A stretch of DNA of 64,000 nucleotides from contig OY762959.1 in NCBI GenBank assembly GCA_963667205.1, positions 1,054,001 through 1,118,000 on the forward strand, written 5' to 3'. Made by a program: the position numbers and the translations under genes. The notes under the pieces are model-generated. The model made no database searches and was not told where the DNA came from. It saw nothing but the letters and a program-made list of their open reading frames with translations. This document shows positions 34,907 to 44,017 of the stretch, in pieces. This DNA is from CF-162 sp963667205. GTDB lineage: Bacteria > Chloroflexota > Dehalococcoidia > SM23-28-2 > RBG-16-64-32. Position 1 is the stretch's first letter; each line of letters begins with the position of its first letter.

Positions 34907-37900
34907 ATGTTCACGCACCTCCACACTCACACCGAGTTCTCACTCCTCGACGGCCTCTCGCGTATGCCGCAGCTGATGGACCGCGCGAAAGAGCTGGGCC
35001 AGGAGGCGATCGGCCTCACGGACCACGGTGTCCTCTACGGCGCGATCCAGTTCTATAAGGCGGCTCGCGAGCGCGGCATCAAGCCGATCATCGGCATCGA
35101 GGCTTACGTCGCGCAGGGCTCGCGGCTGGACCGCGACCCGCAGGCGAAGCAGCCGTACCACCTGACGATGCTCGCCAAGAACGAGGCCGGCTACCACAAC
35201 CTGCTGGCGCTTTCGACGAAGGCGCACCTCGAAGGCTACTACTACCGCCCGCGCATGGACCGCGATGTCCTGGAGCAGCACAGCGAAGGGATCATCGTGC
35301 TCTCCGGCTGCGCCACCAGTGAGGTCTCGCGGCACCTGCTGGACGGCCGCTTCGACGAGGCGGTTAAGGCGGCGCGCTACTACAAAGAGCTGTTCGGCGA
35401 CTATTACATCGAACTGCAGGAGCACGGCATCGATGAGCACAAGCAGCTCAGCGTGGAGCTGCTGCGCCTGGCCCGCGAGACGGGCCTGCCCGTCGTCGCG
35501 ACGAACGACCTGCATTACGTCAAGCCGGAGGATGCCACCTACCAGGACATCCTCCTCTGCATCGGCACGAACGCGACCGTGCAAGAAGTAGACCGCTTCA
35601 AGATGGCGGGCGACTTCGGCTGTTACAGCCTGAAGTCAGAGGACGAGATGCGCGCTCTCTTCCCCGACCTGCCTGAGGCAATCGATAACTCGTGGCAGAT
35701 CGCCGAGATGTGCGACCTGGCGCTGGAGTTCGGCCGCACACGCATCCCGCAGGCGCAGCTCCCGCCGGGCCTCACCTCCGACGAGCACCTCGATGCCCTC
35801 TGCCGCGAGGGGCTCAAACGCCGCTATGCCGGCGAGCCGGAGGAGGCTGTACGTCGCCTGGAGTACGAGCTGGACGTCGTCCGCCAGACCGGGTTCGCCG
35901 ACTACATCCTCTGCGTGCAAGACTTCGCCCAACACGCCCACGAGCAGGGAATTCAGATGGCCCTACGGGGCTCCGCGGCGGCCTCAATCGCCCTCTACTG
36001 CCTTGGCGTTACCGACATCGACCCGCTGGAGCACCGGCTCGTCTTCGAGCGCTTTCTCAACGTGGAGCGCAAGGAGATGCCGGACGTCGATATGGACTTC
36101 GCCGAAGACCGCCGCGACGAGATGATCTGCTACGCGGCCGAGCGCTACGGCCACGACCGAGTCGCGCAGATCATCACCTTCGGGACGCTGGGCGCGAAAG
36201 CCTCGATCCGCGACGTCGGCCGCGCCCTCGGCATGAGCTACGGCGACGTCGACCGCGTGGCCCGCCTCGTGCCGAGCATGCCGGCGTCGTTCGGCACGAT
36301 TACGATCGACGCCGCGCTCAAGGAAGGCCCCGACCTCAAGCAGGTCTACCAGACCGACCCTGCGATCGCCAAGCTGATCGACACGGCCCGCGAGCTGGAA
36401 GGCGTGGCCCGGCACGCCAGCACGCACGCCGCCGGCGTCGTCATCGCATCCGAGCCGCTGGCCAACATCATCCCGCTCCAGCGTCCCTCGTCCGGCGACG
36501 AAGATGGGCTGCCGACGACGCAGTTCGCGATGTGGGATGTCGCCGAGCTGGGCCTCCTCAAGATGGACTTCTTGGGCCTCACGAACCTGACAATCCTCGC
36601 CGCGGCCCGTGACGTGATCAAAGCGTCACAGGGCATCGAGATCAACCTCCAGGAGCTACCCGACGGCGACGAGAAGGTCGCCCGGATGCTGGCCCAGGGA
36701 GACACGTTCGGAGTGTTCCAGCTGGAGTCGGGCGGCATGCGCCGCTACGTCCAGGATCTGAAGCCGAACCACATCAAGGACCTGGCGGCGATGGTCGCCC
36801 TGTACCGCCCGGGGCCGATGGAGCACATCCCCACCTACATCAACGCCAAGCACGGCCGCGAGAAGGCCCGCTACCCACACCCTGACCTCGGCGAGATCCT
36901 GGACGAGACTTACGGCGTCATCGTCTACCAGGACCAGGTGCTCTTGATCGCCCAGAAGTTCGCGGGCTACAGCCTCGGCGAAGCGGACATCATGCGCAAG
37001 GCGATGGGCAAGAAGATCCGCTCAATCATGAAACAGCAAGAGCAGAAATTCCTGGCCGGCGCTGCGGAAAAAGGCTACTCGGAGGCCGACGCCAGCGCGA
37101 TCTTCGAGCTGATACTGCCCTTCGCCGGATACGCTTTCAACAAGGCGCACTCCGTCTCCTACGGCATCATCGCCTACCAGACCGCCTACCTGAAGGCGAA
37201 CTTCCCCGAAGAGTACATGACGGCGATCATGATGATGGCCGGCACCCACGAACGCATCGCCGAGGCCTACGGCGAGTGTGTCCGCCTGGGCATCGGCGTC
37301 CTGCAGCCGGACGTCAACGCCAGCGAGTCCAACTTCTCGCTCCAGAAGGGCAGCGACGGCGAGCAGGCGATCCGCTACGGCCTAGCGCGCGTCAAGAACG
37401 TCGGCGAGGGCACCTGCGATGGGATCGTCGCAGCGCGACGCGAGGGCGGCCCCTTCAAGAGCCTGGACGACTTCTTCGAGCGCGTCGACGGCAAGTTCTT
37501 GAACAAGCGTGCGCTGGAGTGCCTGGCGAAGGCGGGCGCTTTCGACGGCCTCGCCGAACGCGCCTCGCTGCTGGCCAGCCTCGACCGCCTGGTCACGTTC
37601 GCGCTGGGAGCGCAGAAGCAGAAGGAATCCGGCCAGACGTCGCTCTTCGACCTGATGGACGAGGACGAGCCGGCCGCGCGGGGACCGCAGATGGAGGACG
37701 TGCCGGAGGCGACGAAGCAGCAGCGGCTGACCTGGGAGAAGGAGCTGCTGGGCATCTACCTCTCGGAGCACCCCTTTGCGCGTGCCTCCGAAGAGCTGAA
37801 TCAGCTGCTTGTCTGCAATCTCGTATCGCTCAGCGCCGAGTTCGCCGGCGGTGACGTGATCATCGGCGGCGTCGTGACAGCAATCCGCTCGCTGATGACC

Positions 37901-38497
37901 CGCGACGGCCGCTCGTTCATTGCCGCCACGATCGAAGACCAGACCGGCAGCGCCGAAGTCACGGTCTGGCCGGAGACACTCGAAGGGACGCGCGAACTCT
38001 GGGCTGACGGCAACGTGCTCATCATCAGCGCCCGCGTCAAGCAGCGCGACGACCGCCTTTCGGTGGCGGTTAACCGCGCCGCTCTCTACACAGAAGGCCA
38101 ACCGTTCGACCCGTCGTCCGTGCTGCCCGACCTCTCAGCCCCGCAGACGCCGGACTACATCCGCTACCGGAAGCGGCCGAACAACGTCCGAGGCGCAGAC
38201 AGCGCCGCTCAGCCCGGCGCCAACGGTAGCGGCGCCGGGAACGGCAAAGCGCCTCCGCCACCGCCGCAGCTCAAGATCGTGATCGACGAGACCGAAGACG
38301 CCGACGGCGACGCTGAGCGCCTGCGCGCCCTGATCGCGGCCGTCCGCGAGAGCACCGGCACGCAGTCGGCACGCCTGTCGGTGCGTCAGCGCGACGGCGA
38401 AGAGGTGGACCTGGAGCTACCAGCCGTCTCGCCCTCACCGGAGCTAACGCGCCGCCTCAGCGACATCATCGGCCCCTGGGGCACCGTTTACGGGTAG
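34907..38497 (+). CDS. dnaE: DNA polymerase III subunit alpha
   Basis: This replicative polymerase has 1196 aa. The PHP domain begins 'FTHLHTHTEFSLLDGLSRMPQLM' and includes 'GLTDHGVLYGAIQFYKAA'. The polymerase core has the paired aspartates in 'EMPDVDMDFAEDRRDEMICYAAERYG' near residue 390 and the third in 'LLKMDFLGLTNLTIL'. 'FGVFQLESGGMRRYV' and 'PFAGYAFNKAHSVSYGIIAYQTAYLKANFPEEYM' follow, then a helix-hairpin-helix and an OB fold ('VIIGGVVTAIRSLMTRDGRSFIAATIEDQTGSAEVTVWPETLE'). A Pro-rich linker leads to a C-terminal domain. It is preceded by a CATAAT box (34852-34857) and runs alone. Confidence 0.97.
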   Translation: MFTHLHTHTEFSLLDGLSRMPQLMDRAKELGQEAIGLTDHGVLYGAIQFYKAARERGIKPIIGIEAYVAQGSRLDRDPQAKQPYHLTMLAKNEAGYHNLLALSTKAHLEGYYYRPRMDRDVLEQHSEGIIVLSGCATSEVSRHLLDGRFDEAVKAARYYKELFGDYYIELQEHGIDEHKQLSVELLRLARETGLPVVATNDLHYVKPEDATYQDILLCIGTNATVQEVDRFKMAGDFGCYSLKSEDEMRALFPDLPEAIDNSWQIAEMCDLALEFGRTRIPQAQLPPGLTSDEHLDALCREGLKRRYAGEPEEAVRRLEYELDVVRQTGFADYILCVQDFAQHAHEQGIQMALRGSAAASIALYCLGVTDIDPLEHRLVFERFLNVERKEMPDVDMDFAEDRRDEMICYAAERYGHDRVAQIITFGTLGAKASIRDVGRALGMSYGDVDRVARLVPSMPASFGTITIDAALKEGPDLKQVYQTDPAIAKLIDTARELEGVARHASTHAAGVVIASEPLANIIPLQRPSSGDEDGLPTTQFAMWDVAELGLLKMDFLGLTNLTILAAARDVIKASQGIEINLQELPDGDEKVARMLAQGDTFGVFQLESGGMRRYVQDLKPNHIKDLAAMVALYRPGPMEHIPTYINAKHGREKARYPHPDLGEILDETYGVIVYQDQVLLIAQKFAGYSLGEADIMRKAMGKKIRSIMKQQEQKFLAGAAEKGYSEADASAIFELILPFAGYAFNKAHSVSYGIIAYQTAYLKANFPEEYMTAIMMMAGTHERIAEAYGECVRLGIGVLQPDVNASESNFSLQKGSDGEQAIRYGLARVKNVGEGTCDGIVAARREGGPFKSLDDFFERVDGKFLNKRALECLAKAGAFDGLAERASLLASLDRLVTFALGAQKQKESGQTSLFDLMDEDEPAARGPQMEDVPEATKQQRLTWEKELLGIYLSEHPFARASEELNQLLVCNLVSLSAEFAGGDVIIGGVVTAIRSLMTRDGRSFIAATIEDQTGSAEVTVWPETLEGTRELWADGNVLIISARVKQRDDRLSVAVNRAALYTEGQPFDPSSVLPDLSAPQTPDYIRYRKRPNNVRGADSAAQPGANGSGAGNGKAPPPPPQLKIVIDETEDADGDAERLRALIAAVRESTGTQSARLSVRQRDGEEVDLELPAVSPSPELTRRLSDIIGPWGTVYG

Positions 38498-38504
38498 ACG
38501 CCGC

Positions 38505-39008
38505 TTAGCGGGCGCCTTCGGCGCGCAGAAGCGCATCCTTCATCGGCAGGCCGCCGCCGTAGCCGTGGAGCGAGTCGTCGCTGCCGACGACTCGGTGGCA
38601 CGGCACGAAGAGCGGCCACGGGTTCGTCGCCATCACCCGCCCGACCGCACGGGCGGCGCGAGGATGCCCCACCCGCTCCGCTAGCCAGCCGTAGCTGCGC
38701 GTCTCGCCCGCCGGGATGCGCGCGCACCCCTCCAAGACGGCGCGGCGGAAGGGCGTGATCCCCGTCCAGTCGAAGCGCACGCCGTTAGTCTGCGGAGCGC
38801 CGGCGACGAGGGCCTGTACGGCGGCCGGAATCGCGCCCAGCTCGGCGTCCGTGGCGGGCTCGTCCGCGCCCAATTCCACCATGCGCTCCAACGCCGCGGT
38901 GCGGCTCGGCAGCGGCAGCTCGACGGCGCGCAGACCGCTCCCCGAGAGCGCCACGCCCACCCAGCCCAGGTCGGTCTCGATCGTCGCGTACTTGAGGGAA
39001 TCAGCCAT
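38505..39008 (-). CDS. ogt: Methylated-DNA--protein-cysteine methyltransferase
   Basis: This suicide enzyme removes alkyl groups from O6-alkylguanine onto its own Cys. The active site is 'LFVPCHRVVGSDDSLHGYGGGLPMKDALLRAEG' with the PCHRV motif. The DNA-binding helix is 'PAGETRSYGWLAERVGHPRAARAVGRVMATNPWP'. Its N-terminal domain 'ATIETDLGWVGVALSGSGLRAVELP' is of the Ogt/MGMT type. At 167 aa it has the normal length. It is convergent with dnaE, with only 7 nt between stops. Confidence 0.95.
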   Translation of the reverse strand: MADSLKYATIETDLGWVGVALSGSGLRAVELPLPSRTAALERMVELGADEPATDAELGAIPAAVQALVAGAPQTNGVRFDWTGITPFRRAVLEGCARIPAGETRSYGWLAERVGHPRAARAVGRVMATNPWPLFVPCHRVVGSDDSLHGYGGGLPMKDALLRAEGAR

Positions 39009-39151
39009 CGTGCGCCTCCTGGTCGGCCGGAATACGGCGCGATTATAGCACCGGCAGCGCCCCCTGCCTGACCGGGCGACGGCCAGTCCCCCGCACCGCG
39101 ATGGTTCGCGGCGAGGAACCTCGAGTACAGGCCGGGCGTTAATCTACTGAA

Positions 39152-40120
39152 GTGCGCTTCATCATTCCGCTGCTTGTAGTGATTCTGGCCGCCGCCTGCA
39201 CCGGCGGCGGCGCGGCGCCGTCCGACACGCCGTCGCCCACAGCGTCGGCATCGCCCACGCCGACACTCAGCCCGTCGCCATCACCAACGCCGTCGCCGTC
39301 ACCGACGCCGACCCCCGAACCGACCCGCGCGCCCGTCGCCGAGATCGACCTCTCTGGCAGCCACGCGGAGCAAGGCGGCTTCCTCGCGGTTCGACTGCGA
39401 AACGCGCCGGATGCTGCGGGCGAACCGGCCGTAGTGCTCGCCGGCGCCTCCTACCCGATGCTGGCGGAGGCCGGCGTCTGGTACTCGTACATCGGCCTGC
39501 CGACCTGGTTCGCCGTCGGCGGCTATCCGCTGGACATCTACGCCGGCGGGGAAGTAATCGCGCTGGGCTGGCTGGAGGTGTTCGACGGCGGGTTCGCGTT
39601 CGAATCGATTACTCTGCCGCCTGACTCGAGCGACCTGCTCACCGACACCGCCCGCATCGAGGAGGAACGCCAGCTCGTCAACGGCATCATCGCCGGGTTC
39701 ACGCCGGAGCGCTACTGGAGCGGCGCCTGGATCACGCCGGCCACCGGGGTCGTGAGCGACGAGTTTGGCACCCAGCGCTCGATCAACGGCGGCGCCTACT
39801 TTCCGCACGCAGGAATCGACATCGCGAACGACGAAGGCACGCCGATCTACGCCGCCGCCTCCGGCGTCGTCGCGTTGGCCCAAGAGCTGTTTCTGTACGG
39901 CAACGCCGTGATCCTCGACCACGGCGCCAGCGTCTTCAGCGGCTACAACCACATGACCAGCCTGGTTGCCTCGGCAGGCGATTTCGTGACCCAGGGCGAT
40001 CTCATCGGCTACATGGGCGCGACCGGACTGGTCACCGGGCCGCACGTGCACTGGGAAGCGGTCGTCCAGGGCGTCCGCGTCGACGCGTCTCTCTGGACGA
40101 CGGGCGTCGTCGAGCCCTAG
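39152..40120 (+). CDS. M23 peptidase lipoprotein
   Basis: GTG 39152 starts RFIIPLLVVILAAACTGGG, a lipoprotein signal with lipobox AAAC. A low-complexity Ser/Pro/Thr spacer (residues about 25-65) leads to a beta domain ('HAEQGGFLAVRLRNAPDAAGEPAVVLAGASYPML', like the Ig-like domain of some M23 proteins) and an M23 peptidase domain with 'YFPHAGIDIANDEGTPIYAAASGVV', 'YGNAVILDHGASVFSGYNHM' and 'GPHVHWEAVVQG' (His and Asp in HAGIDIA, His in HVHWE). It is predicted to be outside the membrane and to act on peptidoglycan. Its stop overlaps the convergent rsmE stop by a few bases. Confidence 0.88.
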   Translation: MRFIIPLLVVILAAACTGGGAAPSDTPSPTASASPTPTLSPSPSPTPSPSPTPTPEPTRAPVAEIDLSGSHAEQGGFLAVRLRNAPDAAGEPAVVLAGASYPMLAEAGVWYSYIGLPTWFAVGGYPLDIYAGGEVIALGWLEVFDGGFAFESITLPPDSSDLLTDTARIEEERQLVNGIIAGFTPERYWSGAWITPATGVVSDEFGTQRSINGGAYFPHAGIDIANDEGTPIYAAASGVVALAQELFLYGNAVILDHGASVFSGYNHMTSLVASAGDFVTQGDLIGYMGATGLVTGPHVHWEAVVQGVRVDASLWTTGVVEP

Positions 40121-40851
40121 CGGTCGAGCGTGTGCAGCGCGATCGCTGCCGCCACGACGCCGGCCGTCTCCGATCGCAGCACCTGCCGGCCCAGCGTGAC
40201 GAGCGCCGCCCCTGACTCACGGGCGAGGGCGATCTCGTCTTCCGTGTAGCCACCCTCAGGCCCGATGAAGAGGCTCACGGTCTGCGGCGCTTCCGGCAGG
40301 CCGCGCAGGTAGTCCGCCAGACGGTTCGCGCGCTCCGCTTCGTACGGCACGATCAGGACTCCGGGGGCACCAGCGAGCGCCTCCGCGAACGGCAGCGGCG
40401 GATCGATCGCCGGCAAACGGCCGCGGCCGCACTGCTCGGCCGCCTCGACGACGAGACGACTCCAGCGTTCCGCCCGCCCCTTCGAGGCATCGTCCATCTG
40501 GGAGCGCGCGTTGACCACGGGTACGAAGCGCGCGACGCCAAGCTCCGTGCCCTTCTCCAGCGCGATCTCGAAGCGGTTGGGCCGGATCAACGACTGGTAA
40601 AGGACGACTTCGACTGCCGGCTCAGGCGGCGACGCGCGGTCGCCCGTGACGACGCCCGTCACGGCGTTCGCACTGACGCCCGTCAGCTCGATCTCGAACT
40701 CTCGCTCGCCGCCATCGGTGAGCACGACCTTATCGCCGCGGCGCAGGCGCAGGACGCGCGCCAGCCGGTGCGCCAGGTCGCCGCTCAGCGCGACGTCGCC
40801 CGCCTGCAGCGTCCCGGCCGGGACGAAGAAGCGCCGCGGCTCGTCCGCCAT
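40117..40851 (-). CDS. rsmE: 16S rRNA (uracil1498-N3)-methyltransferase
   Basis: This 244-aa SPOUT-fold methyltransferase has an N-terminal PUA-like part 'RFFVPAGTLQAGDVALSGDLAHRLARVLRLRRGDKVVLTDG'. The SAM-binding knot region shows 'LFIGPEGGYTEDEIALARESGAALVTLGRQVLRSETAGVVAAAIAL'. The start ATG at 40851 shares one base with the prmA stop (TGATG), indicating translational coupling. The prmA-rsmE order after dnaJ is conserved in many bacteria. Confidence 0.94.
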   Translation of the reverse strand: MADEPRRFFVPAGTLQAGDVALSGDLAHRLARVLRLRRGDKVVLTDGGEREFEIELTGVSANAVTGVVTGDRASPPEPAVEVVLYQSLIRPNRFEIALEKGTELGVARFVPVVNARSQMDDASKGRAERWSRLVVEAAEQCGRGRLPAIDPPLPFAEALAGAPGVLIVPYEAERANRLADYLRGLPEAPQTVSLFIGPEGGYTEDEIALARESGAALVTLGRQVLRSETAGVVAAAIALHTLDR

Positions 40852-41783
40852 CACGCACCCCGCCGCGCGAGGATCGCCCGCCAGACGCCGTCCTCGACCA
40901 CGCGCTCGGCGCTCAGCCCGTTCGCCTCTAACGCCCGCGTCAGCCCGTCCACGGCCTCCGCCAGGAAGCCGCTGGCTACCAGCCGGCCGCCGTGCCGGAG
41001 GGCACCAGCCAGGACCGGCGCCAGCCTCTCCAGCGTCAGTCCGCTGATGTTCGCGAGCGCCAGGTCGAACCCTTCGCCGGGCTCAGCGTCCTCCTCGATC
41101 GTCCCGATCCGTGCTTCGATCGCCTCCGCCACACCGTTGTCCGCGGCGTTCTGAGCCGCCGCCTTGATCGCCTGCGGGTCGATGTCGAGCGCAAGCACGT
41201 GCCTGGCGCCGAGCAGCACCGCAGCGATCGAGAGGATGCCGGAGCCACAACCGAGATCGAGCACAGTCAGGTCGCGTGGGCCGATCTCCGCGAGCGCGCG
41301 CAGGCACATCGCGGTCGTCGGGTGCTGGCCAGTGCCGAACGCCATGCCGGGGTCGATGCGCACAACGGCCTCGCCCTCGCGCGCCTTGTATTCGATCCAC
41401 GACGGCACAATCACGACGCCGTGACCGATGCGCTGGACACCGAAGTGCTTCTTCCAGGCGTCGCGCCAGTCCGTTTCGCGAAGGTGTCTCGTCGGCTGCC
41501 AGACGAGCGGCCGGTCGAGCGGCGCCGCCTGCAGGGCAAGCCTCAGCGACTCGCCGATGCGCTCGGCGTCCTCGCCTGCCGGGAGGTAGCCCTTGACCAG
41601 GGCGGGCGAGTCCCCGTCCAGCACGTAGGTCTCAGTCGCCCGGTCGAACCGCGGCGGCGCCTCGATGGCGACGCCCTCGGAGCAGGCCTGGCTGAAGGCG
41701 TCCGCGACGAGCTCAGCGTCGATGCCGGCGGTCTCGACGGAGATCTCGATGAGGGAACCGGGGCCGTTGTCGGGCGCGCTCAT
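40851..41783 (-). CDS. prmA: Ribosomal protein L11 methyltransferase
   Basis: This SAM-dependent methyltransferase of L11 (310 aa) has an N-terminal recognition domain ('IEISVETAGIDAELVADAFSQACSEGVAIEAPP') followed by the Rossmann methyltransferase. The latter shows 'RIDPGMAFGTGQHPTTAMCLRAL', motif I 'VLDLGCGSGILSIAAVLLGARHVLALDIDPQAI' and 'FDLALANISGLTLERLAPVLAGAL'. It lies 15 nt downstream of dnaJ and overlaps rsmE. Confidence 0.95.
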   Translation of the reverse strand: MSAPDNGPGSLIEISVETAGIDAELVADAFSQACSEGVAIEAPPRFDRATETYVLDGDSPALVKGYLPAGEDAERIGESLRLALQAAPLDRPLVWQPTRHLRETDWRDAWKKHFGVQRIGHGVVIVPSWIEYKAREGEAVVRIDPGMAFGTGQHPTTAMCLRALAEIGPRDLTVLDLGCGSGILSIAAVLLGARHVLALDIDPQAIKAAAQNAADNGVAEAIEARIGTIEEDAEPGEGFDLALANISGLTLERLAPVLAGALRHGGRLVASGFLAEAVDGLTRALEANGLSAERVVEDGVWRAILARRGA

Positions 41784-41798
41784 GCAACGGCCGCGGCG

Positions 41799-42911
41799 CT
41801 AGCCGAGCGCGTCTTTGAGCTTGTCAAGCAGGCCTTTGTCGGCGCCCACCGGAGTCCCGAAGCTGTCGGCCAGCTGGTGCAGGAGCTCGCGCTGCTCGTC
41901 GCTGAGGTCGGTCGGCACCTTCAGTTCAGCGCGGACGAGGAGGTCGCCGCGGCCACCGCCGTGGAGGCGCGGGATGCCCTTGCCCTTGATCGCGAACACG
42001 CGCCCGCTCTGCGTCCCGGCGGGCAGCTTGAGGGCGGCCGGTTCGTCTTCGAGCGTGGGAATCTCGGCCTCGAAGCCGAGCGCGGCCTGCGCCGGGTTCA
42101 TCTCCAGGTTGTAGATGAGGTCCTCATCCTGCCGCAAGAAGAATTCGTGCGGCGCGACATCGATGTAGACGTAGAGGTTGCCGGGAGGGCCGCCCTGCAG
42201 GCCGGTGTCGCCCTCGCCGGAGAGACGCATGCGCGAGCCATCGCTCACGCCCGCCGGAATCGTCACTTCGAGCTGGTGCGGCCGGCGTTCGCGCCCCTGG
42301 CCCCGGCACTCGTTGCAGGGATTGCTGACGATGCCGCCTTCGCCGCGGCAGCGTCCGCAGATGGCGATGTTCACGAACTGGCCGAAGACGTTTCGGCTGC
42401 TGCGCCGCACCTCGCCCGCGCCGTCGCACGTCGGGCAGCGTTGCGGCGACGAGCCCGGCTCGCTGCCGGCGCCCGCGCAGCGCTGGCAGAGCTCGATGCG
42501 TTCGACGGCGATCTCTCGCTCTGCTCCGAAGGCGGCTTCCTCGAACGTAAGCTCGATGTCGGCCCGGCGGTCGCCGCCGCGCTGGGCCTCGCGCCTGCGG
42601 CGGCCGGTGGCGGTGCCGCCGAAGAAGGCGTCGAAGATGTCGCCGAAGCCACCGAAGTCAGCCCCCTCGAAGCCGCGGCCCTGGTCCAGCCCGGCGTGAC
42701 CGAAGCGATCGTAGGCGGCGCGCTTCTCCGAGTCGGAGAGCACTTCGTAGGCTTCGCTAACCTGCTTGAAGCGGGCCTCGGCGCCGTCCTCCTGGTTGCG
42801 GTCCGGGTGGAACTGCATCGCCAGGCGGCGGAACGCCTTCTTGATCTCATCGGCCGCCGCTGTACGCGTTACGCCGAGGATCTCGTAGTAGTCAGCCTTT
42901 GCCGTGGTCAC
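41799..42911 (-). CDS. dnaJ: Molecular chaperone DnaJ (Hsp40)
   Basis: This type I J-protein of about 370 aa has the J domain 'DYYEILGVTRTAAADEIKKAFRRLAMQFHPDRNQEDGAEARFKQVSEAYEVLSD' with the HPD motif, and a G/F region 'GFEGADFGGFGDIFDAFFGG'. Four zinc motifs follow (CQRCAGAG, CPTCDGAG, CGRCRGEG, CNECRGQG) before the C-terminal substrate domains. The start is GTG 42911. A TACAAT box ends 7 nt before it and no Shine-Dalgarno is seen, so the mRNA may be leaderless. There is no CIRCE site here. The gene leads a dnaJ-prmA-rsmE operon. Confidence 0.96.
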   Translation of the reverse strand: MTTAKADYYEILGVTRTAAADEIKKAFRRLAMQFHPDRNQEDGAEARFKQVSEAYEVLSDSEKRAAYDRFGHAGLDQGRGFEGADFGGFGDIFDAFFGGTATGRRRREAQRGGDRRADIELTFEEAAFGAEREIAVERIELCQRCAGAGSEPGSSPQRCPTCDGAGEVRRSSRNVFGQFVNIAICGRCRGEGGIVSNPCNECRGQGRERRPHQLEVTIPAGVSDGSRMRLSGEGDTGLQGGPPGNLYVYIDVAPHEFFLRQDEDLIYNLEMNPAQAALGFEAEIPTLEDEPAALKLPAGTQSGRVFAIKGKGIPRLHGGGRGDLLVRAELKVPTDLSDEQRELLHQLADSFGTPVGADKGLLDKLKDALG

Positions 42912-43066
42912 GATGAATATTGTAGCAGCGACCGTTCGTAAGGGCAGTTGGCGGCGCCTCGCCGCCCCGCCGGCGCACGTGGCGCCTCGCCGCCCCGGCG
43001 CGGAAATCCCTCTCGGAATCCAATCAAGGGTTGCCAAGGCGCAGATATCTTCCTATTCTTTAGGCC

Positions 43067-43375
43067 ATGAGGCGAAAGAGGGGTACCCTGCTTCCTCTGG
43101 AAACGTCGATTCTGCAGCGCGGGATCGACTTCGCAGTTCGCGGCGCTCCGCGCTTTCACGGGTTCATGATCGCCAAGGAGATCAAGGACCGTGAGGACGC
43201 GAAGCTGCTCACGGCTCACGGAACGGAGGACCCGCTGGTGGCGGCGCAACAGCGTCGCCCACGCCGGCGGCTCTACCACGTGACTGCCGCGGGCGAAGCC
43301 GCCCTCGTCAAAGCGTCCGAATCGGCGCCGCAAACGGCGTCGGTTCTAAAGCGTCCGGGGATGGCTTCGCCGTGA
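43067..43375 (+). CDS. PadR-type regulator with an internal deletion
   Basis: The N-terminus MRRKRGTLLPLETSILQRGIDFAVRGAPRFHGFMIAKEIKDREDAKLLTAHGT matches PadR-like repressors. It then jumps straight to EDPLVAAQQRRPRRRLYHVTAAGEAALVKA. In family members about 18-20 residues, the second half of the winged helix (roughly LY-AL-RLE-GLL-SRWE), lie between HGT and EDP. The deletion is in frame (near 43223), so a protein is still made but lacks the helix expected to support DNA binding. GTGA overlap at 43372 couples it to the next gene. Confidence 0.65.
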   Translation: MRRKRGTLLPLETSILQRGIDFAVRGAPRFHGFMIAKEIKDREDAKLLTAHGTEDPLVAAQQRRPRRRLYHVTAAGEAALVKASESAPQTASVLKRPGMASP

Positions 43376-44013
43376 GCGCGCTGCTCCGGTTCGCCGTCGA
43401 CCCGACGCGGGCGTGGACGGCCCTCTATACACGCGGCTTGCCCTCCGCTGTGCGCGGCGAGCGGCAGGAGGAGATCGACTGCGACCTGTGGGAGCACCAA
43501 CGCCTGGCGGACTTCCAGCGACAGCCTGCGACGAGCACGGCTGCAGCGATAATGCTGCGGCTCATCATGGGCATCCCCGCTGACATGACGTGGCGATTGG
43601 AGGCGGGTTCGAACGCCCGCTCCGGAAGGGGTACTACAATGAACGACTCATGGACCATGCGCGGGCTGCTGGCCCTAGCGCTTGCTATCGCGGCTTTCCC
43701 GGCTGTGATCGGAGTTCTGGTGGCCATCGGCGCTAACGGAGAGATAGACGGCACTACTGAACGATTGATCAAAGGCGCCATCCAACTGACCATCGGCACC
43801 GCAATTCTCACTGGTCTGGTGCTGAGCGCGCGAAGGCCCGGTCTGGGGATCGGCCTGGTGGCGGCAGGGACGATAGCCATCTCGGTAATGTGGTACTGGG
43901 CAGCCATGATCACGCTACCGGTTGGCCTTGGCCTGGTGGCTATCGCCTACTTCCGGGCTGGACGGCCGAACTGGCGGCGAGGCGACAGCGACCTGCCGAA
44001 CGCGCCTGCCTGA
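43372..44013 (+). CDS. Membrane protein with cytoplasmic helical prefix (paralogue A)
   Basis: This 213-aa protein has a soluble N-terminal part 'AWTALYTRGLPSAVRGERQEEIDCDLWEHQRLADFQRQP...IMLRLIMGIPADMTWRLEAG'. Four hydrophobic segments follow ('GLLALALAIAAFPAVIGVLVAIG', 'GAIQLTIGTAILTGLVL', 'GLGIGLVAAGTIAISVMWYW', 'ITLPVGLGLVAIAYF'). It overlaps the PadR-type gene by 4 nt (GTGA). Such pairs of a PadR regulator with a small membrane protein are common in Gram-positives and Chloroflexota; the function is unknown, perhaps envelope stress sensing. Confidence 0.7.
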   Translation: MSALLRFAVDPTRAWTALYTRGLPSAVRGERQEEIDCDLWEHQRLADFQRQPATSTAAAIMLRLIMGIPADMTWRLEAGSNARSGRGTTMNDSWTMRGLLALALAIAAFPAVIGVLVAIGANGEIDGTTERLIKGAIQLTIGTAILTGLVLSARRPGLGIGLVAAGTIAISVMWYWAAMITLPVGLGLVAIAYFRAGRPNWRRGDSDLPNAPA

Positions 44014-44017
44014 GAGG

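Noticed and set aside
40992..42941. 649-codon plus-strand frame across prmA and dnaJ
   Set aside because: It covers two genes on the opposite strand that have all their family motifs; composition is shadow-like.
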